Shown here piece after piece: positions 47,300-62,028 of a stretch of 64,000 nt of DNA. Within the stretch, counting starts at the first letter, position 1, and each line of letters starts with the position of its first letter. The stretch is from the NCBI RefSeq assembly GCF_964340395.1, contig NC_135559.1, forward strand, positions 8,583,759 through 8,647,758, read 5' to 3'. Made by a program: the position numbers and the translations under genes. The notes beneath the pieces were generated by a model that was given only the letters and a program-made list of their open reading frames with translations, searched no databases and was not told the origin of the DNA. Source of the stretch: Glandiceps talaboti (taxonomy: Eukaryota > Hemichordata > Enteropneusta > Spengelidae).

Positions 47300-50200
47300 G
47301 ATAAAACTATGAGGTTAATTTTTTTGTGTTGTTACAGCTGAGAACTGTCTTGACAACGTACACGTAGATCAGGAGTTCGACAAGTGACACTTTCTTCTAT
47401 CTTAGTTGTGATGTTAGTATATTTGATAGACGGTAGCAGTTGCCTGAGGAGGAGTCTCTGTGGCTCATCACTGTCATCGTAGAATATGAAACACACTCTA
47501 CTCTCAGGCCTCCGTTATTCATTTTATCTATCAATAGCTCTCATCTCATCCCCAAAACATTTTAAAGTTTTATACCGTCAGCTATATTGGTTTAACTCCC
47601 CAGTGAAATCGTATCGCCCTGTTTAATTTGTCGAGAAGGAATACACTCCGTTAGGGTTGATCTATATTGAACAATATCGTCGTAATAAGGAACCCTGTAT
47701 ATCTAATGTAACAGAACACGATGTGTGTACCAGTGCTGGGTTCCCCTTTGTCGCATGACAGTGGCAATCTTACAAGTCTAAGCCATACATCTCAGATTTC
47801 GTTTTGTGTTGTGACGTTTAGGGTGTCAAGGAGAAGGGCATCTGTATTGGTCGATTTTTGGTGGATTCGTCTTACCGTGTGTTCTCGTCACCACGAGGTA
47901 AACAATGTTTGTTTGTTTGTTGATTGATGTACCCGTTATGTATCACTGTCACTCGGCAATGTGTTGAAGTGATTTTATTTTAGTGGTACTACCTTGAAAA
48001 AAACCCCGTCACTTGTGTCTCCGTGGGGAGTTATCCATAATTGGTTCGGGCCTTAACCCTTCGTTTTAACAGGGGTGTATTTTTTTCCCTTAAATTGTCA
48101 CTTATTTCTCGTCATTTTTTGGTCAATATTTATACGTGGTTTGGTGATATCATGGCAGTGGTTTATGATTGCAGCTATGCTTGGGTGCATGCCGTGCTTA
48201 CTCAGCCAAAATGCTTTCTTTGAAATTGTTACGATTCAACAAGATGCTTACAAATGAGCACGTTTTGTTTAGCGAGAAAGCGAGTACAAAATTTCTTGCG
48301 CCCTTTCAACCTCTGTCCGTCGATCACGACGCTGTAAAGCGTTCGATAGGACTTCGACCAAATCATATACATATTGGTTCTCTTATGTTTACACAATACG
48401 GTCGTTATATTAAAACCCGTGTTTGCTAACAACATAGTTTTCACACGTATTTAACAGTCCTTAATTAACGCTTCCTAAAGTACACATGATTTTTTTAATA
48501 CTACACGAGTCTGAAAAATAAATACAAAATGATATTTCTGTTAAAATTTGTGTAAAATATTTACATTTTTCCCCCAAAAAATATGTGATACAAGTATTAA
48601 AATTAAATTGTGTCTTAATGATGTTGTATTTCTATTTTGAAATGACAAAGGCGTTAACGTGATATAAGAAAGTCCACTTATTAACACTCAGGATGTAGTT
48701 AATTGCACAATCGGATGGTTTTGTTAGAGTTTAACACAGAAGGTGTTATAACATGGTCTGGACAGGATGCGAGAAACGTGCAACGAGAAGTGCTATCTTC
48801 AAAACTACAACTTATTTTGCTCTCTAAATCGCCCCTGACTTCGTTAATTTATTGCATCAAAAAACAAGCAATCACTAAACTGCACAAGAAGGGGGAAACA
48901 CTACCCCAATATGCCCGGGGACAAACAATTGTAAACGCAGGGCCCACGTTTATATTTTGTCGGGAAACAAAAAAACAGCTTCCGTTCTGAAATTCGATAT
49001 TCTCTCTGAATAATTCCGCTGACAATAATGGGGTGGAGATGTTTACCTTGTCTAAAGAGAACCTGTGCCGTGTTTTTTTGCCGTTTGTACTTTTTTGGAG
49101 TGTTCAATCGCTTTTATTGACCAGCCCAGTTTTTCTAACTCAAATATTGGTAGACGCTAGAAAGGACTACATGGTACTTGAGAGGCATGTAGTTCTGTTG
49201 ACTATCACGAAACATGTCAACGACTTATGTACAGAGAAGAGAAAAATGATTTTAGAGTTTACCGACTTTGGTAGGCTGACAGGTCAACGCATATAGATAT
49301 CTCAAATCATAAGTCGCCGTGAAAATATTAATAGCGGAATGCGAACGCTGTCACTTCTAATTGCACCTAGGAAATAATCGATGACATTATCTACTAGCTC
49401 GCCAACATACTCAAACTCTGCCATCGATTTTACTGACTTTGCTGGGCCAGCTGGCCGCGACATCTGACTAATTATTCCCACTGATGTGTCAGTGTTGTTG
49501 AAACTAGTCAAATAAATGCATTCTTTACTCTTTTGACACGTTTTCCGAGCTTTTTTCATTAAAGTTTCCGTGGTTTGTGAACTTTCCCACTGACCTCTTA
49601 TATGAGGATATATATTTGAATATATTGTTGATGACTTAGATAGGTGGATATTGTAGGAGCTGTGAGAATGATATGTCTAACGTATTACATGGTCCTTCGA
49701 ACTGTGTAAGGTGTACACTCAACACCGATACATGCGGGACTCCTGTCCGTTCAGAGTACTCTCAATTAGCCTAGAATGGTCTAGAATAGGTGCCCATTAC
49801 TACTGCTCAACGAAAGACCAACTCTTCAGTGTGATGGTTTTTCTTCATGTACGGATCTTTGGTACTTTGTGGTCTGTGAACGTAAGAACGATGAAAGTTG
49901 TCGATAGCTTAACAGAACCTCTCGGGGAGGTTTCCCTTTGTAGTAATTCTCAAGTCCATGCTTATCATAACCAATATTGCGACGAGACCTATTTTTGATC
50001 ATCATCCCCGACCAAATAAGTCTTTGTTTCTCAAAGGATATCAGAACACAAGATTCTCGAATTGTTCATTTTAGCGGAGAAATAAGTTCATGGTAAATTT
50101 GTAAGAGTACTTCTAAGAAACAACCCATTCGCTGATGATGAGCACCAGAAGACTGGTTGGCGCGGGCCTGAATTCTTAGGTGGGAAACTTTCACTTTTAC

Positions 50201-51123
50201 CCCATCTCAAGTGCCGTATAAGCTGCTTCTTTCTCCCCTTTAAGCGTTCGATATTAGTTTTCCTGCAACTTATACACGAACAAGTTACCACTAGCACTAG
50301 TTCAGATCCGATTGGCATCATAATAAAAAGCCAACGGCATATTTTTTTTTTAAGTCTGTGTATTGAACAGACGGACTAATGAAAGTCCAAGTGAGTTTAT
50401 TGCACTCGTGATTACGTAATATTTAAAACCAGTGCACAGTTGGCCTGTGTGGACATACTTGTTGACGTGCAAATTGAGTCAATTGTTAGGCGATTTAAAC
50501 TTCGATCTGCCCGACAAGGTCTTTCGCTTCTCACGTGAGAAACGTCTTGGAGTTGAAGCTCACAGCTGTAATTCGAATCTGCTTTTTTATATTGAATCGT
50601 GGTGGATTATTTTCATAGAAACGTAGTCTAAAAAAAAAAGTGATGTCAGGCGCACAAATTACATGAAAAAAATTACGTATGCAAAATAAAACGACTTCTA
50701 CGGAGTAGAAAAGTCAGAAGTCTGACGGATACACACGCTGTCGGCTTCTTATACAGTCAGAGAAATCAGAAGTTAGAAATGAACGTATAACTAGCAGTCG
50801 ATCACCGTCCTTCAAAGTTTTGTTGATCATTAATTTTAAACACTGTACTTTGGGTTTTTGATGAGAGTCAACTTATATCATCTGATTCCCTGTGCCCTTT
50901 CATTTCACTAAATAAAAAAACAACTAAATTTAGCTCCATTGTTCTGATTTTGTTCCTCAATAAAGGACTACCGGAATGTACGGATTGACACGATTTAACA
51001 TGCTTGTATCCATTCATTCACTCAAAAGAACAGAATGCTAAATCATATTTTTTTTGTGTGTTAGGAAACATATTCACTCGGGAAGCAAATTAAAGAGAAA
51101 GCAAAACAAAACTAAAGTTATGT

Positions 51124-51150
51124 AAAAAAAAAAAAAAAAAAAAAAAAAAA
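51124..51150. repeat. Poly(A) tract of 27
   Basis: Uninterrupted A-run. It could be an old retroposon tail, but I see no recognisable element body or flanking duplication before it. Confidence 0.85.
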
Positions 51151-54100
51151 GTATGAACGAACATGCACAACTGAATGGAACTTTTTTCATTTCATTAACG
51201 AAATAGCTGTGGTAATGGGACATTTTCAAACCCGCTTTAAATTTTAATGTCTTCTGAACCCATTTTCGAAGACTTGTTTTTGTTTCAGTAAGAATTTATC
51301 ATTTCAAAATTCATATGTACTTGCCTACTCATGGAGGTTCCAGCATGCTGGGAATGTTTGCTTTTTCGTATGATGCTTACAAAAGATGGTTGCTTATGGA
51401 CACCTCGTAGCTTATGTTGTAGTTTACGTCTTTTTACGTTGATGTGTGTTTTTCTGAAACTGAACCAACATTAGGGGTCTAACTATGAGTGGCGAAGACC
51501 ACGCGTATGTCTCTTCACCGGCTACCTTATTTTGTCTTTCTCACAATAACGTTCTGCAATACTTTAGTATGTTTTTATATATCGACACACAAAGCTTGTT
51601 TACCGGTGTTTTCTTTTTTTGGGGCTATATAAGAGGCAATGCATACAAGTGTTAAGAAGAGGAAGACTAGCTTGTTTCTGTGTTTACATTTCCAACTTTT
51701 ACTGAAAGGTAAATTACTGAGGCGGTCTAGTCGAGACAATACTGAAGATAGTCAAGTACGATGGTCTCTACACATTTCGGACAATAGGGCCAGTCAGTGA
51801 GGGGGTATAGAAACCTCGCCTTTATTCGTACAAGTCCGTGGACCTCGTATCACCAAGTAGCGCACGTGCGTTCAGCATTATTCAACTATTCCTCGACGTT
51901 TAGAAAACATCACACACCAAACATTTTGTATGTAGTACGCGTTCTACTTCCATTAGAGCTTGTTAAGAGTGAAGACTCGCGTGATTCCAAACGCTAAAGT
52001 AAATTCTTTTAGAGAAGTAGAAGTTCTTCAAATGACAGCTGCTAGGGAGATTTGGCTTTTCATAAAGATTCTAGCTTGATCATGATATTTACCCTTCTTC
52101 TCATCATGACATGCACGCCCTAGCTACCTTCCCGCACCAGGGTGAAAAAGGTCACGTCATTTTTATTGACGATAGTTTCCCACACTTTGTGTTTCCGAAT
52201 GTTTCACTTCCGCTTTAGCCCTATGTTTTGTACATTAAAGCTGGTTTGTGTTGGACGGGAGAACTCAATGTAGCCGAGTGCAGGCAAGTCGAACTGTACT
52301 CAAGCGTAAACCGGGGGGATCCTCCGGTTTCACCACTTTAAACATGAACAGTTTTTCCACAACCAGAGCTTCCCCTTGTTAATTGTTTCGGCGTTACGAT
52401 GAACGGCTGTACCTTTATATGTCCTGTTTGATATAGAAGGGGCCCGAAGAAAGAACTTTTGTGCTTGAAAACAACAGTATGAAAAAAGAAGCTGGTCTGA
52501 GAATTGATTTGGTCTTAAGGTTTCAACAATTTGGGAGGAGCCCAGACTTTGACGAGAGCTGTTGGTATAACGTTTTGTTGGGAGCCGGCCAAGGCTTTCT
52601 AATTAGTGCAGTATACAAGAATGCAGTGAATTATTGACCTGGCTGAGAAAAAAAAATTGGGCCGCGGAGGTTGAATCTGCTTAGTATTAATAAGTGTTCC
52701 CCAGTAAGCTTCAGATTCTTGCATAGACTCCTCCCAATGTGCCGCCCCACAAGGTTGACTCATACAGGACGGCTAATTAGCTTCTCTGAGATTGGCCCCT
52801 ACAACCCCCAACAACATTTCCCCCATAGTTTAGTGGTGGCGGGTCCTCTAACACAATGGAAGCTGATTAACGTTTCGGCTAGACTCTACCACGTTCTTGG
52901 CATGTTCGGACCAGGTGTGGTGGTAACAGTCATCCAAGCAAAAAGAATTCAAAGTGAAAAAAAAAGGTTACATATTTATTGATAAACTTTCAACTCTTTT
53001 CCCCCCTTTTTTTTGGGGGGAGGGGGTGTTTTCATGCTGTTTGTGATGCCTATGACGTCATCGGGTTTATTGGTCAACTAGCAAGTTCACTGAACTGGAA
53101 AGGGGTCTATTGTTCTTTGGCTGGAGTAATTGAGATGGAATTAGCCCAAATCCCCGGTAGCTTTGCAACGATAAGTGAATATAGGGAAGATTACAGAAAA
53201 GCACCATTTCAAAATCTCCTTACGACCCCTACTTGCTTCAAAACGACTCATCATTTGCATACTGTAAAAGAATAGAGATGATATACACAACAACATTAGA
53301 CTGTTACGTACTTTGGTTGACGCAGCATTCACTTCCAAGTGTCTATAGAATTAAAGTTGTAATAAAGAAAATCTACGGGGGAAAAAAAGCGCCAACTTTG
53401 AATGCGCATACCATAGTGGCCACCTACCATCCAGTTGAAAAGTAATCGCTCTCAGCTTAAAGTTGGGGAAACCCACTTGTTCAAATCTTTTCTGTAGGTT
53501 TGTTTGAGTTCCTCCTCGTACCTTCATCTATTGGTCGACCACCATTGCTGTTATTATCGGGGCAATGAATGGGTGTATTTTATTCTGTGATGACATTTCT
53601 GTTTATTGAGAAGGAGAGTGTGGTCGAATCGAGTCAGGCGTTATACTGAATCGCAGTGTGATATTTCCCTTTTGTCATTTTAATGACATTTGGGACAAAC
53701 ACTCGTTGGATTTTATTAGTACCAACTTTTAACAATTTTTTAAAATCAAAACCGATCAGATGTATCGCTACTTCGGTTTAATATACCCACACTGGTAAAA
53801 CAGTGGGCCCACTGATAGAAATCTGTGTTTGGGAGTTTACAATCCCAACTATTTATTATATGAGAAAAATATTCCAATTTGGTGCCTGTATATCACTACA
53901 AGTGTTGCATATCTTGTGGGATTATACCAGGTGAGACTTCCCCCAATTCATCACGAACTACAACCGTGAAAACAATTTTGACACGGTCGCGTCAGGAGAG
54001 ATAGGGTGTACATAGTTTTGACAACATGGGAGGAATAAAAGACCGGCCTACTGGGAGATGCGACTAATTCGGGGAGTTTTATCGAATTTTACGAACAAAG

Positions 54101-55214
54101 TGGAATTTATCGATGGTGGGCTCATATAATATTTAAATGTCTACGACGCACCAGGTATCGGATTTTAATGGGCGAGTATTCAACGTAAATACACTTGTTG
54201 AAAGTTGTATCGATCAGTCAGGCACACGGAGCTGGGGAAAAGAAACAAATGGTTAGATCGTTTACTAGCAGTATAATTATATGGTAATGTTAAAATAATA
54301 TCACATCAACCGTTCTTTTATTTGAAATATAAATTAAGAAATCAGAAAATTAACTAACATGATAATAACAGTCTCCCGGTGCGGTACCAAATGACTTTGG
54401 TGTTTCGACAACACGTCATCACCACCACCAGCTGTGCTTATACGTTTTTTCGACCACTTCTATCAATTTTTTTCTCTCATACTTGTTTGTTTGTTCGTTA
54501 CTTCCTGCCGAAGGTGAAAACTTTTTACACAAACTGTCGAAGTAAAAACAATTTCTGGACGTTTGTTTGCTAACACACAAAATAACATAGAGAAGGAAAT
54601 TGTGTCGGCGAACTTCAAAACACCTCCTGTACCAATCGATAGGTTGAAGTTTACACAGTAGATATACTCACGCGAAGCTTTCACTTAATGGGCGTCTAAT
54701 GCAGGGCCAGTCAGCAGGGGGCTCACTGCGTAATACAGGTAGTACTTAGGTCTGGCATTAGTAAGCAATGCGAAGTTCTTCACATTCATTTTGTAGCGAC
54801 ACTTTACTTTTGGGTGTGTCTCCTTGTGGTCGGGCGTCCAGGTGCATATTCTAGGTTTGATGGTGGTAGTGCTGGGGAGTTTTTCAAATACTTTCATTTC
54901 AGAGCGCATAGCCAAGCCCCCTGTTCGAAATTCCCTTTCCTTTCACGCGTTTGTAGTTGAACACCGTGCCGCTTTTGCCCGGGGTCATTTACATATGCTG
55001 CATCGATCCTCCATTTGCTTTCACCGGACACACCGGTGTCCATGAAACATACGTAGACACTATTCATCCGGATATAACTGTACGAGTAAAATTCGTTGAC
55101 TCGTAAGGCCGACACTTTGATGACGATACGACCATATTTATGCCACATTTTGGAAAGTTGGCAGACATTGACAGAATAAAAGCTATAATATTGATCAGGA
55201 CTTTTATTAATGAT

Positions 55215-55356
<142 letters not shown>

Positions 55357-56339
55357 CTCATCTACGCCCGTTATAGCATAAAATAAAATATAACGCGTCG
55401 GACATTATTTGCCCTCATTTTCTGGATCCCAAGTTTAAGTTCATATTTTATCTCAATATGTAAAGTGTCATAGGGATTATTTCTGATTATCTCAACCAGA
55501 TTGAGGAGTGTTTTGATTGGTCTACAAGACATAAACACCGAAGTATGACTTTCAACCAACCAATCAGAGACTAGTTTATTTCCAGGTGGATCTAACCTTG
55601 TTATTTGCAAAACGTACAATAATTAAGTATGTACCAATTCATCCCCAATGGTGGGCGACGCCCAAAATAAAAAATCGAGTGGTATCAGGTTGAGTCATAC
55701 TCGCCTACGCACCTTAGCTGTACTGGTCACAGCTCATCAAAAGATACGAGTCGACCGAATATGTTGGATAGGAGAGTAAAGTAGCGACAAACGCGGGAAT
55801 GAGAGATTTGCTAGCCTAGAAGATGGAGAAGTTTTATGCGTCTCGCACATTGTATGCGCCCTTAAGTGCAGTACCCATTCAAGTTAATTACGCTCATATC
55901 GCTTGGAGGCCAGCATATACCTATCTACCCAACAAGACTTTTTTTCTCAAATATGCAAATTTGTAATAGCCCGGGGCGTGCAGCATTCAGCGGCTCGTCC
56001 TGCTTGTTGTAAAAATAACAGGGTGAGGGAAAACCGGTCGATGAAGGCAAACACGAAACTTTGCGGATTGTCCAAACGAGCTTTTTACAACGCCGAGAAT
56101 TAGATGATGCATGATAAACAGAAAGCGATCAGTGCTAGTGACAATGAATGAATATGAAAATAAGTATTGTTATAGCGCTTTTTATAAGGAAGTTATTTGT
56201 TTGTACTATTTATCCATTTTTTGTATGATCGTCCCCGCTTTCCCCCCAACCCTTGCTTTTTTCTTTTGACGTCATGAGTTAAAATACCGGTGTGGGAATG
56301 ATGAATTCGTACCTTATACACGAGTAATGTAAAGATACC

Positions 56340-56700
56340 CGCACAAGACCACCATATAATGAGAGACCGCGGCGGCGACAGAATTAAAGTGTTTTTTTTT
56401 CATGCATTACACACCGCGTGGAATCGTTATCATTTTTCCAGCACACTCTTCTTAATGTTCGTGATGGCCGGCGTCGTGTTTTTACACGTCCCAGGGTTTG
56501 CAAGTCACGACGGCTACCCCTAATCAAAGTTTACGCCATCGTACCCTCTTATTAGCGTGAGTGGTAAAACACGCGGCGAAAATGCAGCTCGCTGCCGTAT
56601 TTTAAATTGAGGTCGCCAATTAGAAGCCGGTTCAATACATTTTGGCTAATGGGTGCAATATCAAGGCAGTGTTGAGAGGTCATCGCGAATGACTACTGGT
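56340..56700. promoter_or_regulatory. Possible conserved regulatory block
   Basis: Unique, relatively GC-rich sequence dense in TF-like words: CTAATCAAAG (TCF/LEF) at about 56520, homeodomain-type TTATTAGC, CCAATTAG and GCTAATGG, and CGCGGCG stretches. It is bounded by low-complexity DNA. No open frame. Judged by eye only. Confidence 0.25.
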
Positions 56701-56814
56701 TTGCTACTAAAGAACTTCGCACAAATATCACATACTCCATAGCTTTCTCATAAGAGACACTCGCTTCATGTAATTATCAAACAACATTTTTTTTAATTCA
56801 CATGTATTCCTAAT

Positions 56815-57545
56815 TTAAAGCTCTGATGTTAACAATCATGCTGTGAAACTTGGAATAGCCAAAATTCGTTCTCAGTTCTGAAAATGTCTTCTAGTACTCA
56901 GCAAAAATTTGGCGCCTTTTTAAAAATATATCTAAAGTTTTGAAACAATAGTCTGGTAGTCAAAGTGAGAACATTAAAACAGTTACTGTCAAACGTTTCG
57001 TCTCAATTCTGAAAAAAATGTCTTCTGTCAAAACTGCTGAGGAATAAACCTAAAGCTCTGATGACAATATCGTCTGGAAGTCAAAGAAATAAATCAGCCC
57101 GCCAAAACAGTGTTGTTAGTTCTGAAAATATATTCAGGTTGTCATACTCTGTAAAGTTATCCTGCTAAAACTTCGAAACACATGTCTTAGTGCATTTTTT
57201 CTGATAGTCATGGGGGGGGGGGGGGGAGAGGGCGCACGCCAACTTGTTTTTGGTTCTGAACTTGAAAATGTAGTCTGTTACTTTGAAATTAATCCTGCCA
57301 AAAAAAGCGGGAAAAGTTAATTAAGTGCAGTTTTAAACCCAAACCTCTTGTGACATTGTCGTCTGATAGTCTCAAAAAAGACCGCCAAAAGTGTTCTTAG
57401 TTCTGACAATATAGATAATTTGTAAAGTATACTACCAGAGACTTTGAAAAAAAAAGTTGCTTGAGTATATTCTGACCTAGAAAAAAACCCCGCTAAAATC
57501 TGTTGGCCTAAAAAAACGTCTGGTAAGCATAATATGATAACTATC
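56815..57545. repeat. Diverged ~130-bp tandem repeat, about five copies
   Basis: TTAGTTCTGAAAATAT-like blocks recur at about 56873, 57003, 57117, 57252 and 57397. A second block, CGTCTGGTAGTCAAAG-like, recurs at about 56949, 57070, 57200, 57358 and 57510. The alternating order is maintained. A 15-base G-run (57212-57226) sits in one copy. Old and heavily mutated; I do not recognise the family. Confidence 0.75.
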
Positions 57546-58980
57546 TCATCAAGGATTTTGAATAAATTTGTTTGGCATCAGCTGAAGTTCTGTTCCTTTT
57601 CTTATCGAAGTGAATAAATAAATAAATACGAGATTTCTAAACTCATACCACGCAGGACTACTAGTAACAGAGTTACCTTTACCGATCGAATTCCGTTTTT
57701 TTCCACGTAAACTCTTAGCCTTCCTGGAAAATACACGAAAGATAAAAAACCCGGTCTTTGATATAGCTAGAAACTCTCACTTCCAGGTGGAAATAATGAT
57801 GTAAAAGAAATAAGAAGTTTTCCTTAAAAAATTGTATTTTTTTGATGATTTGTTGTTCAACGTGTTCGTTTCAATCTACTATCGGACCAGAGAAAGGAAC
57901 AAGAACCGGTCTTCCCAAGGACGCGGTTTTTTTGTTTAATGTTTTGAATTTGCTTGTAATTGTCATTCCTTTGTTTGTTTGTGTGTTAGTTTATTACTCA
58001 TGGCATTTGATTTTGTTTATCTACTCGAACATGTTTCACTTCTTTGGAAGTGATGTCATTTTATCAGTCTTTTAGTGTTGACTTTAATTGCCGCAGTCCT
58101 TTGAGAAAGGACTGTGGATACATAAACAGGCGTTGAAAGGTATTCCATCTCTACATGTAAATGGGAGTGAGCAGGGATTGATGATGATCTGGGTATGTGT
58201 TAAAATACATTTTATGGTTGTGTGATCGCCTTTGAAATCTTCCAAGCGTTGGTCTACGGGGAAATAAACAATATTGGCAGGTCACGTTACAATGTTACAT
58301 TATTTAGTAATTCCAAAAAAAAAAACCCGACGTTAACATCATTTCTATCTTTCTCTTGTTCTTTGATTTCAGATCGCCTACGATTTCTACAAATGATGGG
58401 GTCGCCGTATGAGGACTGAGAACCTTGTGATAAAAAAAACCACCATGTTTGCACTCAGAACGTGTACAGTGAACCTACCCGGCGGTACGATTACGTAAAT
58501 ATGAACGCACCTGCATCTAATGACACAGCCTGAGTGGGGTGAGGTCAGAGGTCAAGTCAATTGCGGCTACCGTGTTACACTGTGTACGATATATCAGCTG
58601 CTGTTACCGAGCCATTCATTTGTGTACGAGATATCGGTTATTATTTTTACATTGTCAATCAAGACATTCATAAACTTGATGGAGCTGTGTGGGCTGGGAA
58701 CGCCGCAAGAACACCAAACTACTAGTAGTAGAGTCTCTACAGAGAAGGAAAAAGAGTCAGGGGAAATCAACATAAGATTCCTTGCTGTCATTAGCTGTGC
58801 ATTAAGTAGTGGGTGAAATACTATCAATGATATATTTGATGAGAATTATAGTAGGGTACCCTAGTACAGTTTTTTTTCATATCAATCTATCTTTTTTTTC
58901 CAAAAGTTAATAAACTCTTTTCATTTCTGACTGAACATTCGGTTTAACTGCATATTCTATTCAGAATTATAAAATACATG

Positions 58981-58985
<5 letters not shown>
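57546..58985. other. No gene seen
   Basis: AT-rich unique sequence with short A/T runs. Confidence 0.55.
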
Positions 58986-59012
<27 letters not shown>

Positions 59013-59128
59013 TGTATGTATGTATGTATGTATGTATGTATGTATGTATGTATGTATGTATGTATGTATGTATGTATGTATATATGTATGTATGTATGTA
59101 TGTGTGTGTGTGTGTGTGTGTGTGTGCG
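58986..59128. repeat. (TATG)n-(TG)n microsatellite
   Basis: About 115 bp of TATG units is followed by TG/TGCG units. It is inverted relative to the CATA arrays at 8.2, 46 and 62 kb. Confidence 0.96.
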
Positions 59129-62028
59129 TGCGTTTATGCATGAGTACGTGTATGATGTATGTGTGAAGAGCTCTGTAAGAAAAGTTGGTAGACTTCAACA
59201 ACTCGTTTCCCCCGTTCTTCTTCTGCTTCTTTAAGAAAGTCGTGTTCTCGTTAAGACACTCGACATACGCAACGGAAAACCACCGATTGGTGATCGAGGC
59301 ACGTAAATTGGTAAACAAAACGTTGCGTTTGTCGGTTTTTTAGACGAACCATGCGAACAGGGTCCTGACCTTGTTGTTGAGAAGCGAATTTTGCCGACTC
59401 TAATGGGCTCTCTGTGATTAAGCCCGGTGTAGGTATAGAGATAATCACACTAAGAACGTGACATAGTGGTGTGTCTGGTCTACTATACCCTGCTAGACGA
59501 ATCCGCAATGTTTTGACTTAACTGAAATCTCTCCAACAACTTTCAGAACACATTCACTATTCATAACACACGTACAACGGTAGAGGGTTCTTCCCGGCAT
59601 CGCTTCAACAAACTGCATTTTATTGATGACACTCTCTCCCCTTTTACTTTGACTATAGTGTCGTCATTTCAATGGCAGCCAATGTAACTGCGTCGTTGAC
59701 GATTACGAGTAAGTGAAAAAAAAACCACGGGTTTTATTCTTCTGTCGAAATTGATAAATAATGACGACAATAGCGAAAGAATGAGAAAGCTTAACACCTA
59801 GTACAATACACAGTGAAACATATATTGTCAGACACAACGAAATAGATATAAAAAGTTCTCTTTACACGCGCAGCAGAGACAATTGTGAACAATCTAACGA
59901 ACAGCATTTTATTGATATAGAATTTGTAAAGCAAGTCACTCCCCAATCGTTAGCTCTTTCTATATATATATATATTATCAACAGTGAAGTTCAACATCGA
60001 GCAATCGCACGTGTTCTCGGACCGTTACACGATACCTCGGATTGTTTCAAGGAGGTATGACGCATCGCAGCCACCGTCGCTATCGGCGCAAGAATGTGAA
60101 ATATTTTCGGAAAACACGCTCAGGTGAATCAAAAGGGAAGGTGAAAGTCTGCTTTAGTTTATTTGTCTTAAGAGATGGTTTGAAATGAGGAACATAGCCC
60201 TTCACGCCACATGGTCCTACTCGCTGCGACATTTGACGCGCTATACCACTTAACAATACATTCCCCCATTTGTTCAAACACTTGTTGCCATGGTAACCAC
60301 ACGTGTACTAATATTGACATGGGCTGTATATGGCTGTATTTTTCGTGCTTGTGTACTCTACGTGCCCTACGATGTACCAGTAAGGCCTGGCGAAATACGC
60401 AGACACCAAATTTGAAGTAGATCTGTCTTACCCAATATTTCAACCGTCATCATCGACTTCAAGTGATACTTACACTTTGTTTTCCTAACTCTTATTTTTT
60501 TCAAAACCGACCTAATTGTGTATAATATGCCATATTTGAATTTTCCGCGAAAGCTCCTTTTTTATCACTTTTTTTTAAAAGTTTTCCCTAAAAAAGGAAT
60601 ACTACAGCTGCCCCTGTAAACTTTAAAATACTGTTGTTTTTTATGTATACCAAAACAAGTTTTGGTTTTTCTGGCTGCTAATTATGTGCGGCGCCGGTGA
60701 CACATACGAGCTGCAAAAAGTAGCGAGGAGTGTCATTTCGCTCAGAAGCATAAGAACACCAAGTTGTTCTCATAAGCAACCATTTCGAGGCCTCGAAAGC
60801 CGAGATGGTCGTTCTAGTTTTAGTTACTGATGTAAGTTGTACAGGCTTCCGATTTCAAACGTGGGCGCTCAATTGAAAAATGCGTTTGCTTTCAGCCAAG
60901 CTGGCAGGCCGTCAGACTCCTCTATAACGTTACCCCGAAGCTATCGCCGGACCCGGATCGTTAATAGAAACACTTAGAACTAGCAAATAACTGTTATTAA
61001 TGTAGCCCAAAATAATCACCTACCCTGCCGAGATCCTACCTATGCAAGCGAATTTTCTTTCAAAATTGCTGAAATGTGCAGTGTAGTATCAGTTTTCAGT
61101 TCAGAAATTAGGCGACCAAGGTAGTTTGAAGGCGGGAAAGTTGAGCAGACGATGAAAATACCCTGTTTATTCGATATCACGTGAGATGTCACGTCACTTT
61201 AGCTGTCTATATATTGTGGTTTCGACAGCGTGCATATACCCACAGCGAGTACAGAAAACAGATATTCTAATTCGGGTTGGTGATTGTAATGATGTGTCAC
61301 ACCGCTGTAGGGTGTATGTGTGTGTAGAAGCCGGCACAACGCTCACACTCATCTTTCCATATGAAAAAAAATGAGTCTATAACAACAAAAAAGTGGGTCG
61401 AATTTAACGATCGTGCGTTTTTCGCTCGTTTCGCGCCAGAAGATTATGATGTGGACCAGCTTTCGTGATAATTAAAGACTTTTTTCTTTTATTTCGGGGT
61501 AAAAATTGGCACGTATTTTTGGTCACATTTGCGATTTTTTTTCGATTAATGGTTTGACCGTGATAGCAACAGTAGGAGTGACTCTTCGTCGGATTATGGA
61601 CTTCACACGCAAACACAGCAACTAATTTTTTACGCATTTTGCAAATGTCTATGTCAATATGCCAAAGGGATCGCTCAATATGCACCATTAGACATAAATA
61701 ACGTATTTAAACAAATATCTAAGGTTTAATTGCACATTTGAATGTGTACCATGTAGTCGGTTCAATGTTCCCGCCAATCTTGCGGTGTCGTTCACTGACA
61801 ACAAAGTTAAGGATCGTTACAATAGGGTATACCCTCATGATGATATACACTTCATTTCCAACGTTTATGTACAACCTTCTAAATTCCTTTATCGATATTA
61901 TTTATTACACCACGCGGACAAAATTGCCGCCGTAGATAATGTTCTATATTGACTATCTATTATCGTCTGCATACGGCTTTCCATCATTAGTTTGGGGGAT
62001 CAAAAAGACAAAACCTTTCATCACAAAT
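59129..62028. other. Intergenic or intronic; X-box and overlapping open frames
   Basis: Contains the RFX-type site at 60284. A segment at about 59240-59420 is open in several frames on both strands, which prevents a reliable call. If the exon at 62677-62826 is real, this stretch would lie downstream of it on the minus strand and could be intron. Confidence 0.4.
60284..60297. promoter_or_regulatory. X-box (RFX site)
   Basis: GTTGCCATGGTAAC fits the RFX consensus GTNRCC-N2-RGYAAC exactly. X-boxes mark promoters of cilium genes in animals. A near-consensus copy lies at 63102-63114. No matching gene start was identified. Confidence 0.35.

Noticed and set aside
49302-49559. 85-codon minus-strand frame with a protein-like middle
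   Set aside because: No splice signals, neighbours or recognised motif to support it.
52268-52340. Possible tRNA-Leu/Ser A box (TAGCCGAGTG)
   Set aside because: No B box or acceptor stem pairing follows.
59240-59510. Region open in several frames on both strands
   Set aside because: Competing frames look equally protein-like, so no strand or frame can be preferred.
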